A stretch of DNA of 64,000 bases, taken from Hyphomonas sp. Lineage in GTDB: Bacteria > Pseudomonadota > Alphaproteobacteria > Caulobacterales > Hyphomonadaceae. The stretch is taken from positions 496,001-560,000 of the forward strand of contig JACKIK010000001.1 in assembly GCA_020638455.1 (NCBI GenBank), read 5' to 3'. Both the position numbers and the translations under genes were made by a program. Positions 54,759 to 62,017 of the stretch are shown piece after piece. The notes below the pieces were generated by a model, which ran no database searches, was not told where the DNA came from, and was given only the letters and a program-made list of their open reading frames with translations. Position 1 is the stretch's first letter. Every line of letters starts with the position of its first letter.

Positions 54759-54915
54759 TTCGGTCTCCTGTTCGGTGGAGCTCACACCCTTGCGGGCGGC
54801 CCGGTTATGTTGAGCAGAGGGGCATGCCGTTCGCCCGCATCGCTCGGAAGTGGCGGCTTATGACGGATTGCGGGAGGGGAATCAAGGGGGCGAAGCTGCT
54901 GGAATTGCAGGCTGC

Positions 54916-55311
54916 TCAGCCTGCCCCCAACTGCCGGCGTATATCCAGGTAGGAAGCGGCAATTAGCGCCTCAAGCGCCGCTTCGTCCAATGCCACGCCG
55001 GGCCGCAGCTTCACATGCCGCATCCGCTTGCCCGAACCCTCCAGCAGGTCCGCCGGGTCGGGCAGGTCCGCACCATTGTAGAAGCCGACATTCGCATGGG
55101 CCCGGAAGGCGTTGACATAGCCGAAGGCGGCATCGCCCACGCAGGCCACCGGGCAACCGTCATGAATCAGCTCGCGCACATCCGGCCCGCAGGCGCGCAT
55201 CCGCTCGAACCAGGGCCGCACCATCAGGCGATGGGGATCGGTGAGGCCGCTGAACCAGTCCTCCACCGCCGGATCGCGCCGCACCGCGCCATTCAGGAGG
55301 AACAGCGCCAC
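54916..55311 (-). CDS. DUF1801-like small protein
   Basis: The 131-residue protein resembles DUF1801 (YdhG-like): RLMVRPWFERMRACGPDVRELIHDGCPVACV, FGYVNAFRAHANVGFYNGADLPDPADLLEGSGKRMRHVKL. The function of the family is not established. The likely start is a GTG at 55311. The stop of the M48 gene is only five bases upstream, so the two are translationally coupled. It lies between infC and rpmI in this genome, a place normally without extra genes. Confidence 0.78.
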   Translation of the reverse strand: MALFLLNGAVRRDPAVEDWFSGLTDPHRLMVRPWFERMRACGPDVRELIHDGCPVACVGDAAFGYVNAFRAHANVGFYNGADLPDPADLLEGSGKRMRHVKLRPGVALDEAALEALIAASYLDIRRQLGAG

Positions 55312-55316
55312 CGGCC

Positions 55317-56603
55317 CTACTCTCCGGCCTTCGCCGTTCGGTCCGCTTCGCGCTTGGCGACATAGCGCTCCACTTCGGGCACCAGCGGAGCCATGGAAGG
55401 ATCGATGTCGGTCGCTCCGGCTGCAAGCTCTGCAGCCTTGAAGTTCATCGCCATGGTCACCCGGTCGCGGCCGGTCGGGTGGTCATGGAAGACGAAGCGC
55501 TCCACCGGGCCGGGGTCCAGCTTGCGATACGCGCCGAGTTTCATCGACACCGCCGCGAAGCCATCCGGCTCCCGCGCCAGCGCCAGCCCATAGGCATCGG
55601 CCTCGGCCTCATTGCTCCGGATGATCGTGTTGGTAACCGGCGTCATGACCAGCATGTAGACGCTGAACAGGGCGAACAGCAGCGGCATGCCCCCGACATC
55701 GCCGATATCGCTGATGCCCCATCGCTCCCCGCCCCGGCGGGCGACCGCCGCGAACGTCCCGTTCACGAAGGCGAAGCCGATGGCGATGACCAGGCCGAAT
55801 TCCAGCAGCAGCTCATAGACATGGTTCAGCACATAATGGCCGATCTCATGCGCCATCACGGCGCGCACCTCGGCCGGCGTCGCGTCCCGGATCAGCGTGT
55901 CGCCGAGGCTGATCCGCGTCGTGCCGAAAATGCCGGAGACATTGGCGCTGATCGTGTTGGTCTGGCGCGAGCGGTCGTAGACATAGACATTGTCCGCCGG
56001 CACGCCCGCCGCCTTTGCAAGGCTCAGGATGTCCTCCTTCAGGGGCCCCTGCTCCATCGGCGTGTAGTCATTGAACAGCGGCGAGATGAAGACCGGCCCG
56101 ATCAGCATCATCAGGGCCATTGCGGCGGTCACGAGGCCCGCGCCCCACACCCACAAGGACCGCTTCAGGGCCCGGATCACCATGTAGAGCAGCGTCACGA
56201 GGATGCCGCCCACGATCAGGCTGATGACCATGCTCAGCGCGTATTCGCCGAACCAGCCGCCAAAGCTCTGGGTCGAGTTGCCGTACTGCACTTCCCGGAA
56301 ATGCCCGGTCCACATGTCCAGCGGGAAGGTGATAACCGCCGAAACCAGCATGTAGAGCCCGAAGAAGGGAAACACGGCGGCCCAGCGCGGCAGGCGTTTC
56401 TCCACCCCGTCGCGCAGGCGGCGGAAGAAACCGGTATGATACAGCGCGAAGGTGACGGCGAGGCCGACAAGCGTGCTTACGATCCCCCAGAAGGCCTGCC
56501 CCTCGTCATAGGCGTCCGACCGCGCCCGGATGGCGCCTGACACGGAGCCCAGGTAGGCATCGATCGCCTGCTGGACATCGAAATGAGGGAACGTCTCGTG
56601 CAT
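55317..56603 (-). CDS. M48-family zinc metallopeptidase (Ste24/HtpX-like)
   Basis: The 428-residue membrane protease has several hydrophobic helices and the zinc motif AHEIGHYV. A distal ligand region (SNEAEADAYGLAL) with the third zinc-ligand Glu follows, and the C-terminal half contains RFVFHDHPTGRDR, as in Ste24-type CAAX proteases. It may degrade or process membrane proteins. The ATG at 56603 follows GGAGG. A near-perfect AT-rich palindrome lies 18 bases upstream of the start. It sits between infC and rpmI with the DUF1801 gene. Confidence 0.9.
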   Translation of the reverse strand: MHETFPHFDVQQAIDAYLGSVSGAIRARSDAYDEGQAFWGIVSTLVGLAVTFALYHTGFFRRLRDGVEKRLPRWAAVFPFFGLYMLVSAVITFPLDMWTGHFREVQYGNSTQSFGGWFGEYALSMVISLIVGGILVTLLYMVIRALKRSLWVWGAGLVTAAMALMMLIGPVFISPLFNDYTPMEQGPLKEDILSLAKAAGVPADNVYVYDRSRQTNTISANVSGIFGTTRISLGDTLIRDATPAEVRAVMAHEIGHYVLNHVYELLLEFGLVIAIGFAFVNGTFAAVARRGGERWGISDIGDVGGMPLLFALFSVYMLVMTPVTNTIIRSNEAEADAYGLALAREPDGFAAVSMKLGAYRKLDPGPVERFVFHDHPTGRDRVTMAMNFKAAELAAGATDIDPSMAPLVPEVERYVAKREADRTAKAGE

Positions 56604-56620
56604 GGCAGCGCCTCCGAAGA

Positions 56621-56641
56621 ATTTATTGATATTCAATAAAT
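56621..56641. promoter_or_regulatory. AT-rich palindrome before the M48 gene
   Basis: ATTTATTGA (56621-56629), three bases (TAT), then TCAATAAAT (56633-56641) make a perfect 9+9 inverted repeat in an otherwise GC-rich region. It lies 18-38 bases upstream of the M48 start codon, where repressor binding would block transcription. The form suits a dimeric MarR/TetR/ArsR-type repressor; I cannot assign one. Confidence 0.65.
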
Positions 56642-56722
56642 CTCGGCGGCCGTCAAGGGATGCTGAAAAGCAAAGCGGCGGAAGTTGCCCCCCGCCGCAT
56701 CCGGATCAGTTTCGTGCCGGCC

Positions 56723-57262
56723 TCACCGCGGCGCCAGAACCATGGTCATCTGGCGGCCTTCCAACTTCGGTTCGAGTTCCACCTTGGTGTTCTCTTCGAA
56801 ATCGGCCTTCACGCGCTCCAGAAGCTGCATGCCGAGATGCTGGTGCGCCATTTCCCGGCCGCGGAAGCGCAGGGTGACCTTCACCTTGTCGCCGTCCTCG
56901 AAGAAGCGCTCCATGGCCCGTTTCTTCACCTCATAATCATGGGTGTCGATGTTCGGGCGCATCTTGATTTCCTTGAGCTCGGACGAACGTTGCTTCTTCT
57001 TCGCAGCGGCTTTCTTCTTGCGCTCCTCGAAGCGCAGCTTGCCATAGTCGAGAATCTTGACGACGGGGACTTCCTGGTTCGGAGACACCTCGACAAGGTC
57101 CATCCCGGCTTCGCGGGCGGCGTCCAGGGCGGCGGAGATGGGCATCACGCCCTGCTTCTCGCCGTTCTCATCGATCAGAAGGACTTTTGCGGCCCGGATA
57201 TCCTCATTCGTGCGCGGTCCCTTGTCCTTGGGGGGCGCCTCGGTCACTGGTCTGCGAGCTAT
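56723..57262 (-). CDS. infC: Translation initiation factor IF-3 (probable AUA start)
   Basis: The 179-residue factor prevents premature 30S-50S joining and checks start-codon pairing. Core motifs: GPRTNEDIRAAKVLLIDENG, LDAAREAGMDLVEVSPN, RFRGREMAHQHLGMQLL. The frame reaches a GTG at 57247, but the family N-terminus MARRPVTEAPP is recovered only from an ATA codon at 57260-57262, preceded by AAGGAG seven bases away. A non-AUG start fits the known autoregulation of infC, because IF-3 discriminates against such codons. The M48 and DUF1801 genes follow before rpmI. Confidence 0.9.
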   Translation of the reverse strand: MARRPVTEAPPKDKGPRTNEDIRAAKVLLIDENGEKQGVMPISAALDAAREAGMDLVEVSPNQEVPVVKILDYGKLRFEERKKKAAAKKKQRSSELKEIKMRPNIDTHDYEVKKRAMERFFEDGDKVKVTLRFRGREMAHQHLGMQLLERVKADFEENTKVELEPKLEGRQMTMVLAPR

Positions 57263-57293
57263 GGCCGGTCTCCTTTGTGGCTATTTGCAGGAT

Positions 57294-57330
57294 GCCTGAA
57301 TATGCCTGCAGTTGCGGGCATCTTCAAGGC
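57294..57330 (-). other. Long hairpin between the GT9 gene and infC
   Basis: The stem centres on ATGCCTGCA/TGCGGGCAT (57302-57310 and 57313-57321), and outer parts (TGAA/TTCA and GCC/GGC) extend it to about 16 pairs with a tight loop. It lies 32 bases before the infC start on the minus strand. There is no U-tract, so it may be a leader hairpin or a weak terminator of the glycosyltransferase operon. Confidence 0.45.
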
Positions 57331-57360
57331 AGTGCGCAGTGATCGGATTTAGCGGCCCGG

Positions 57361-58395
57361 TCAAGCCGGAAGCACACCCAGCGCCAGCACCGAGCGCCAG
57401 ACCGTATCCACTTCCAGTTCAGCCAGCGTCGGGGCGGAATTGATGATGATGGAACTCGGCCCGCGCGGCGCAGCATGATCGGGATCGCTCTCCGTCGTGG
57501 CGAACAGGGCAACGCCGGGCGCCCCGGCGATCGCAGCCATGTGCATCGGCCCCGTATCATTGCCGACCACGAACGCTGCCTTCTCCGCCAGCGTGACGAT
57601 CTGGAACAGGTCCGTGCGCGTGACGAGGCTCTTCGCACGCTTTTCCTTCTTCAGGATATCATGCGCGATCTGGCCTTCGGCTTTCGATCCGATAATCGCC
57701 GGCGTGACCCCCGCATCGGCGATGCGCCCGGCAAGCTCGACATAGTTCCCGACCGGCCAGCGCTTGGCTTCCCGGTGTTCCGAAGCACCGGGGATCAGCA
57801 GCATGTAGGGCCCGTCGAGGCCGAAATATTCCGGCTGCAGGCGCGGCGCATTGCGCAACTTCGGGCGCACCCAGCTGAGATCCGGCTTCGGGAAATTGTT
57901 GACGTTCCAGCGCCCGTTCGGAGCGAGGCCCGCCACGGCCAGCTGCTCTGCCAGGCGGTCAATGGAATGCATCGACCCGCGTTCCGGATTGTCGTGGAAG
58001 AAGGCCGCCTTCTCGTGATGGCCCGACCAGAGCGGCGCCTTCCCCGTCCGGCTGAGCGCGGTGAAATAGTTCTTCGTCCGCCCGCTGGTCTGGAAGTCGT
58101 AGATAATATCGTACTTCGCCTTGCGGATCCGTGCCAGCAGCGCGGTCGTCGCCTTCATCGTCGCCGGCCGTCCGTCCGTCTCGACAGCATCGAAATACGG
58201 GCAATGGCTGGCGAAATCCTCGAAAAAGGGCGTCGTCAGAAGGGTGATGCGGGCGGAGGGATGGAACTCGCGGACGGCCTTCATCGCTCCGAGCGCCAGC
58301 ACGAAGTCGCCGAGCGCGCTCAGCTTGATGACAAGCACTTCCTTTGCACTGGCGCCCGGGTTCACCGGGCTGGCCAGATTCTCGGCCTTTGCCAT
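57361..58395 (-). CDS. Glycosyltransferase family 9 (heptosyltransferase-like)
   Basis: The 344-residue protein has the GT9 opening EVLVIKLSALGDFVLALGAMKAV, then FQTSGRTKNYFTAL, LLIPGASEHREAKRWPVGNYVEL and the late VVGNDTGPMHMAAIAGAPGVALF. These are heptosyltransferase motifs for LPS inner-core assembly. The sugar and acceptor are not determined. It starts 17 bases after the GT4 gene stop and is likely co-transcribed with it. AGAGGTAGGA precedes the ATG at 58395. Confidence 0.9.
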   Translation of the reverse strand: MAKAENLASPVNPGASAKEVLVIKLSALGDFVLALGAMKAVREFHPSARITLLTTPFFEDFASHCPYFDAVETDGRPATMKATTALLARIRKAKYDIIYDFQTSGRTKNYFTALSRTGKAPLWSGHHEKAAFFHDNPERGSMHSIDRLAEQLAVAGLAPNGRWNVNNFPKPDLSWVRPKLRNAPRLQPEYFGLDGPYMLLIPGASEHREAKRWPVGNYVELAGRIADAGVTPAIIGSKAEGQIAHDILKKEKRAKSLVTRTDLFQIVTLAEKAAFVVGNDTGPMHMAAIAGAPGVALFATTESDPDHAAPRGPSSIIINSAPTLAELEVDTVWRSVLALGVLPA

Positions 58396-58412
58396 TCCTA
58401 CCTCTTCGGCCC

Positions 58413-59555
58413 CTATCCGATGAGGCGCTTATAGACGCCGAGCGTCGCGGCCTGAAGCCCCCGCTTGGAGAAATGCTCCCGGACGTGTGCCTGCCCCGCC
58501 TTTCCCATGCCGGCACGGGCGCTCTCGCCGATGTCCAGCATGACCCGGATCGCCCCGGCAAGCGCCCGCGGGTCGCCGGGCTCGACCCGTGCCCCGGTCA
58601 TGCCCTCGACCACTGTTTCGCGCCCGCCGCCATGGTCGGTCACGATGACCGGCCGGCCCATGGCCGAGGCTTCGGCGGCAACGCGGCCGAAGGCTTCCGG
58701 CCGGGTCGACGGTGCCAGCACGATGCCGCTCGCCAGATAGGCCGCCGGCATGTCCGCTTCGTGCGGGGCGAGGACGACCTGTCCGTCAAGCTGCAGGGCC
58801 GCGGCCGTCTCCTCGATCTTGCGCCGGTAGGCATCGCGCCCCTGTGCATCGCCCATGAAGACGAGCACGAGGCGGGCGCGTTCGTCGGGCGACAGCTCTG
58901 CCATCGCCTGCAGCGCCACAATATGCCCTTTCCACTCGGTCAGGCGGCCCGGCAGCAGCAGGATCAGCCGCTTGTCATCGCGCAGGCCCCAGCGGTCCCG
59001 GATCTTGGTGATGCGCGACGGCTGCACGACCACCGGGTCGAACAGGGCGAGGTCCACGCCGCGCGGGATGGTCACGATCCGCTCCCACGGCACGTCGTGC
59101 ACCTTGTGCACATGGTCGGCGATCCACTGGGAGTTGGCGATCACCAGCTCCCCCTTCGCCATTACCGAATTGTACTTCAGCTTCAGGCCCGACGTACCCG
59201 AATACGCGCCATGATACGTGGTGACGAAGGGTACGCCGGTCGCCCTGGCCGCGCCCCAGGCGCTCCAGGCCGGCGCACGGGACCGGGCATGGACCAGGCT
59301 TACCTGCTCATCCTGTATGATCCGCTTCAGCTTTGTCTCATTGGTCTTGAGCACGACCGGGTTCTTGGATTTCGCGTCCATGCGGAAAAGCTCGCCGCCG
59401 AGCCGGCGGAAATCGGCCTCGAGGCGTCCGCCCCGGCTGGCCAGCAGGGCCCGCCCGCCGGCTTCGACGATCGCCTCGGTGACTTCCAGCACGGTGCGCT
59501 CCACGCCGCCCGCGGACAGCTCCGGGGCGACCTGAAGGATCGTATGGCCGGTCAT
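58413..59555 (-). CDS. Glycosyltransferase family 4
   Basis: The 380-residue GT-B enzyme has the opening LQVAPELSAGGVERTVLEVT, VTTYHGAYSG, the donor-binding VLAPSTRPEAFGRVAAEASAMGRPVIVTDHGG with EAFGRVAAEA. It likely adds a sugar in LPS core or envelope polysaccharide synthesis together with the GT9 protein downstream. The ATG at 59555 is favoured because GT4 enzymes begin just before this strand; no strong ribosome binding site is seen. It diverges from the ABHD10-like hydrolase gene. Confidence 0.9.
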   Translation of the reverse strand: MTGHTILQVAPELSAGGVERTVLEVTEAIVEAGGRALLASRGGRLEADFRRLGGELFRMDAKSKNPVVLKTNETKLKRIIQDEQVSLVHARSRAPAWSAWGAARATGVPFVTTYHGAYSGTSGLKLKYNSVMAKGELVIANSQWIADHVHKVHDVPWERIVTIPRGVDLALFDPVVVQPSRITKIRDRWGLRDDKRLILLLPGRLTEWKGHIVALQAMAELSPDERARLVLVFMGDAQGRDAYRRKIEETAAALQLDGQVVLAPHEADMPAAYLASGIVLAPSTRPEAFGRVAAEASAMGRPVIVTDHGGGRETVVEGMTGARVEPGDPRALAGAIRVMLDIGESARAGMGKAGQAHVREHFSKRGLQAATLGVYKRLIG

Positions 59556-59629
59556 GTCCGGGAGAGGTTCCAAGGCGACGCGCCACCCATTCGCTTGACA
59601 GGCGAAAGAGATGGCGGAACGGAGGGACA

Positions 59630-60388
59630 ATGACAACCGAGCATTTCACCTCCCCTCACGGAAGGCGCCTTGCCTGCCGCCGGTTCGCCCCTGTCCGCTC
59701 CGATCTCACCTATGTCTGGCTGTGCGGGTTCAAGTCCGACATATCCGGCACCAAGGTCATGCAGCTGGAAGACTGGGCTCGGGGACACGGCCACGGCTTC
59801 CTTGCCTTCGACTATTCCGGCCATGGCGGCTCGTCCGGCGCCTTCGAGGACGGCACGATTTCGCTGTGGCGCGAGGATGCGCTTGACGCCATCGACGCGC
59901 TGACCGACGGCCCGCTTGTCCTGGTCGGGTCCAGCATGGGCGGCTGGATGGCGCTGCTGGCCGCGCTCGCCCGGCGCGAGCGGATCGCCGGCATGGTGCT
60001 GATCGCCCCGGCGCCGGATTTCACCGAGAAGCTGATGTGGCCGGAATTCACGCCCGTCCAGCAGGAAGAGATCCTGCGCACCGGCCTGACGCTCCGGCCC
60101 TCCGACTACGGAGATCCCTACCCCATCACCCGCGCCCTGATCGAGGACGGCCGCAGCTGGCAGATACTGGGTGCCCCCATCGATCTCGAGTGCCCCGTCC
60201 GCATCCTTCAGGGTGCAGAAGACCCAGACGTGCCGTGGCAGCATGCCTTCCGCCTCGTCGAGGCGATGAGCACAAGGGACCTCGTCTTCACCCTGATCAA
60301 GGACGGCGACCACCGCCTCTCCCGCGAGCAGGACATTGCCCGCCTGCTCGCGACCTGCGACGAACTGGCAGGCCTTACAAATCCGTAA
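59630..60388 (+). CDS. Alpha/beta hydrolase (ABHD10-like)
   Basis: The 252-residue protein has the nucleophile elbow GSSMGGW (S102), FDYSGHGGSSGAFEDGTISLW, an acid in GAEDPDVPWQH and the terminal His in DGDHRLS. The family includes ABHD10-type serine esterases and depalmitoylases. The substrate is unknown. GGAGGGACA stands before the ATG at 59630. No signal peptide is seen. Confidence 0.9.
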   Translation: MTTEHFTSPHGRRLACRRFAPVRSDLTYVWLCGFKSDISGTKVMQLEDWARGHGHGFLAFDYSGHGGSSGAFEDGTISLWREDALDAIDALTDGPLVLVGSSMGGWMALLAALARRERIAGMVLIAPAPDFTEKLMWPEFTPVQQEEILRTGLTLRPSDYGDPYPITRALIEDGRSWQILGAPIDLECPVRILQGAEDPDVPWQHAFRLVEAMSTRDLVFTLIKDGDHRLSREQDIARLLATCDELAGLTNP

Positions 60389-60457
60389 GCGCCGACGGAA
60401 ACGTGGCGGCCGATCGTTCAAACCGGAATACCTACCGGCAAGAAGGGTCCCCCACAC

Positions 60458-61057
60458 ATGTTCAAGCCTCGTCCTGCAGCGCTCGCTGTCAGCACCGCCA
60501 TTCTTGGCGCCCTCCTCATCGCAGCCTGCGCCTCCCGCCAGCCACCGCGCGGCGGACCGGGCAGCGGCCCGCCCGGCGGTGGCCCCGGCGGCATGGCCGG
60601 CCCGCAGGGCGACAGCGGCTTCGAAGGCGGGATGATCGCGCGCCCCGTCGCCCTGCTGTTCACCGGCATGGACCGCGACGGCAACCGCATCATCGACCAG
60701 GCGGAACTGGCGGACGGTATCGCCGCGGAATGGGCGAGCCTGCCCCGCACAGATCGCGACACGGTGCCTGCGCTCGCCATCGCGGACTGGGCCGCCACCG
60801 CCCTCGGCAATGCCGAAGCCCTGCCCAACCAGATCGCCTTCGACGTCAACCTCGACGGCCAGATCAGCGAGACGGAATTCCGCACCCGACTCGCCGAGGA
60901 GTTCGACCGTCTCGACAGGAACCAGGACGGGCAGCTGACCCGCGCCGAATTGCTGATCGAAGTGCCGATCCGGTCCCGGTCGCGCGATGGCGGCATGGGC
61001 GGCGGCATGCCGCAGGGCCGGCCTCCCGGCGGGCGGCCGCCCGGCGGTGGCCGCTGA
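60458..61057 (+). CDS. EF-hand domain lipoprotein
   Basis: The 199-residue protein has a lipobox (LLIAAC) followed by a Gly/Pro-rich linker. EF-hand loops DRDGNRIIDQAEL, DVNLDGQISETEF and DRNQDGQLTRAEL can be seen, and the tail is Gly/Pro/Arg-rich. It is probably anchored to the envelope and binds calcium. It is a second exported EF-hand protein besides the one at 33007. The GC-rich tail is low complexity. The role is unknown. Confidence 0.82.
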   Translation: MFKPRPAALAVSTAILGALLIAACASRQPPRGGPGSGPPGGGPGGMAGPQGDSGFEGGMIARPVALLFTGMDRDGNRIIDQAELADGIAAEWASLPRTDRDTVPALAIADWAATALGNAEALPNQIAFDVNLDGQISETEFRTRLAEEFDRLDRNQDGQLTRAELLIEVPIRSRSRDGGMGGGMPQGRPPGGRPPGGGR

Positions 61058-61076
61058 CGGCCCTGCGCGCCAGGGG

Positions 61077-61445
61077 TCAGCCGGCGAGCGCCTTCATGTA
61101 GGTGCCCATGTCGAAATAGTCGCGCCAGGCGGCGATCTTGCCATCGCGCATCTCGAACACGCCGCAACACGGCAGGTTCACCTTCTTCCCGGCCACCACG
61201 GTGCGGTCCACCCGCTCGGCGATCACCGTATCGCCGGCGGACACCAGCGTCAGGATCTCCCAGTCCGTCTCGCTCCACCCTTTGAGGAAATTTGCGATGA
61301 ACGGCTTCAGCGCCGCGCGCCCCTGCACCGGCGCAATCGGCATGTTGTGATAGATGCCGTCCTCGGTGAACCAGCCGACCAGTTCGTCCGCATCGAGGCG
61401 CGACCAGGCGGCGATGAAATCGCGGATAATCTGTTCATTGCTCAT
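61077..61445 (-). CDS. Limonene-epoxide-hydrolase-like/SnoaL-like (NTF2 fold) protein
   Basis: The 122-residue protein has the NTF2-like pattern: FIAAWSRLDADELVGWFTEDGIYHNMP, FLKGWSETDWEILTLVSAGDTV, AERVDRTVV and WRDYFDMGTY. The Arg-x-Asp and later Asp suggest the catalytic triad of limonene-1,2-epoxide hydrolase, so an epoxide hydrolase is more likely than a steroid isomerase. The substrate is unknown. The start at 61445 follows GGGGGAGGG. It converges on the EF-hand lipoprotein gene. Confidence 0.8.
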   Translation of the reverse strand: MSNEQIIRDFIAAWSRLDADELVGWFTEDGIYHNMPIAPVQGRAALKPFIANFLKGWSETDWEILTLVSAGDTVIAERVDRTVVAGKKVNLPCCGVFEMRDGKIAAWRDYFDMGTYMKALAG

Positions 61446-61519
61446 TTCGGCCCTCCCCCGTCGGGGTTTTTGCTATAGGCGCAAGGGACCACGGATTTCC
61501 CTGCACGGCGGACCCTAGC

Positions 61520-62005
61520 ATGACCCGGCTCCTCATCGTCTACCATTCCCGAACGGAAGGCACGCGCCAGATGGCCGAAGTCGCCGCCCGGGCGGCGGAG
61601 GCGGAAACGGAGACCGTGCTGCTGCGCGCCGCCGACGCCATGCCGGAAGACCTGCTCGCCGCGGGCGGCTACATCTTCGCCGCCCCGGAAAACCTCGCGG
61701 CCCTGTCAGGCGAGATGAAGGAGTTCTTCGACCGCTGCTACTACCCTGTCCTCGGCCGCATCGAGGGGCGCCCCTATGCCCTGATGATCTGCGCCGGCAG
61801 TGACGGGGAAAGCGCCGCCCGCCAGGCCGCCCGCATCGCCACCGGCTGGCGCCTGAAACAAGTCCAGCCGCCCCTCATCGTCTGCACCCATGCTCAGACA
61901 ACGGAAGAAATCCTCGCCCGCAAATCCATCCCGGACGAAGACCTCGCCCGCTGCCGCGACCTCGGCGCCGCGCTTGGCGCCGGCCTGAAGATGGGCATTT
62001 TCTGA
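61520..62005 (+). CDS. Flavodoxin-like NAD(P)H-dependent oxidoreductase
   Basis: The 161-residue protein has the FMN-phosphate loop YHSRTEGTRQMAE (residues 8-20) and a flavodoxin-like fold: YIFAAPENLAALSGEMKEFFDRCYYPVLG, then YALMICAGSDGESAA. The group includes WrbA-like NAD(P)H:quinone reductases and iron-sulphur flavoproteins; I cannot choose. It is a cytoplasmic redox enzyme. The ATG at 61520 is preceded by a weak site. Confidence 0.84.
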   Translation: MTRLLIVYHSRTEGTRQMAEVAARAAEAETETVLLRAADAMPEDLLAAGGYIFAAPENLAALSGEMKEFFDRCYYPVLGRIEGRPYALMICAGSDGESAARQAARIATGWRLKQVQPPLIVCTHAQTTEEILARKSIPDEDLARCRDLGAALGAGLKMGIF

Positions 62006-62017
62006 ACGTCCGGAGGG

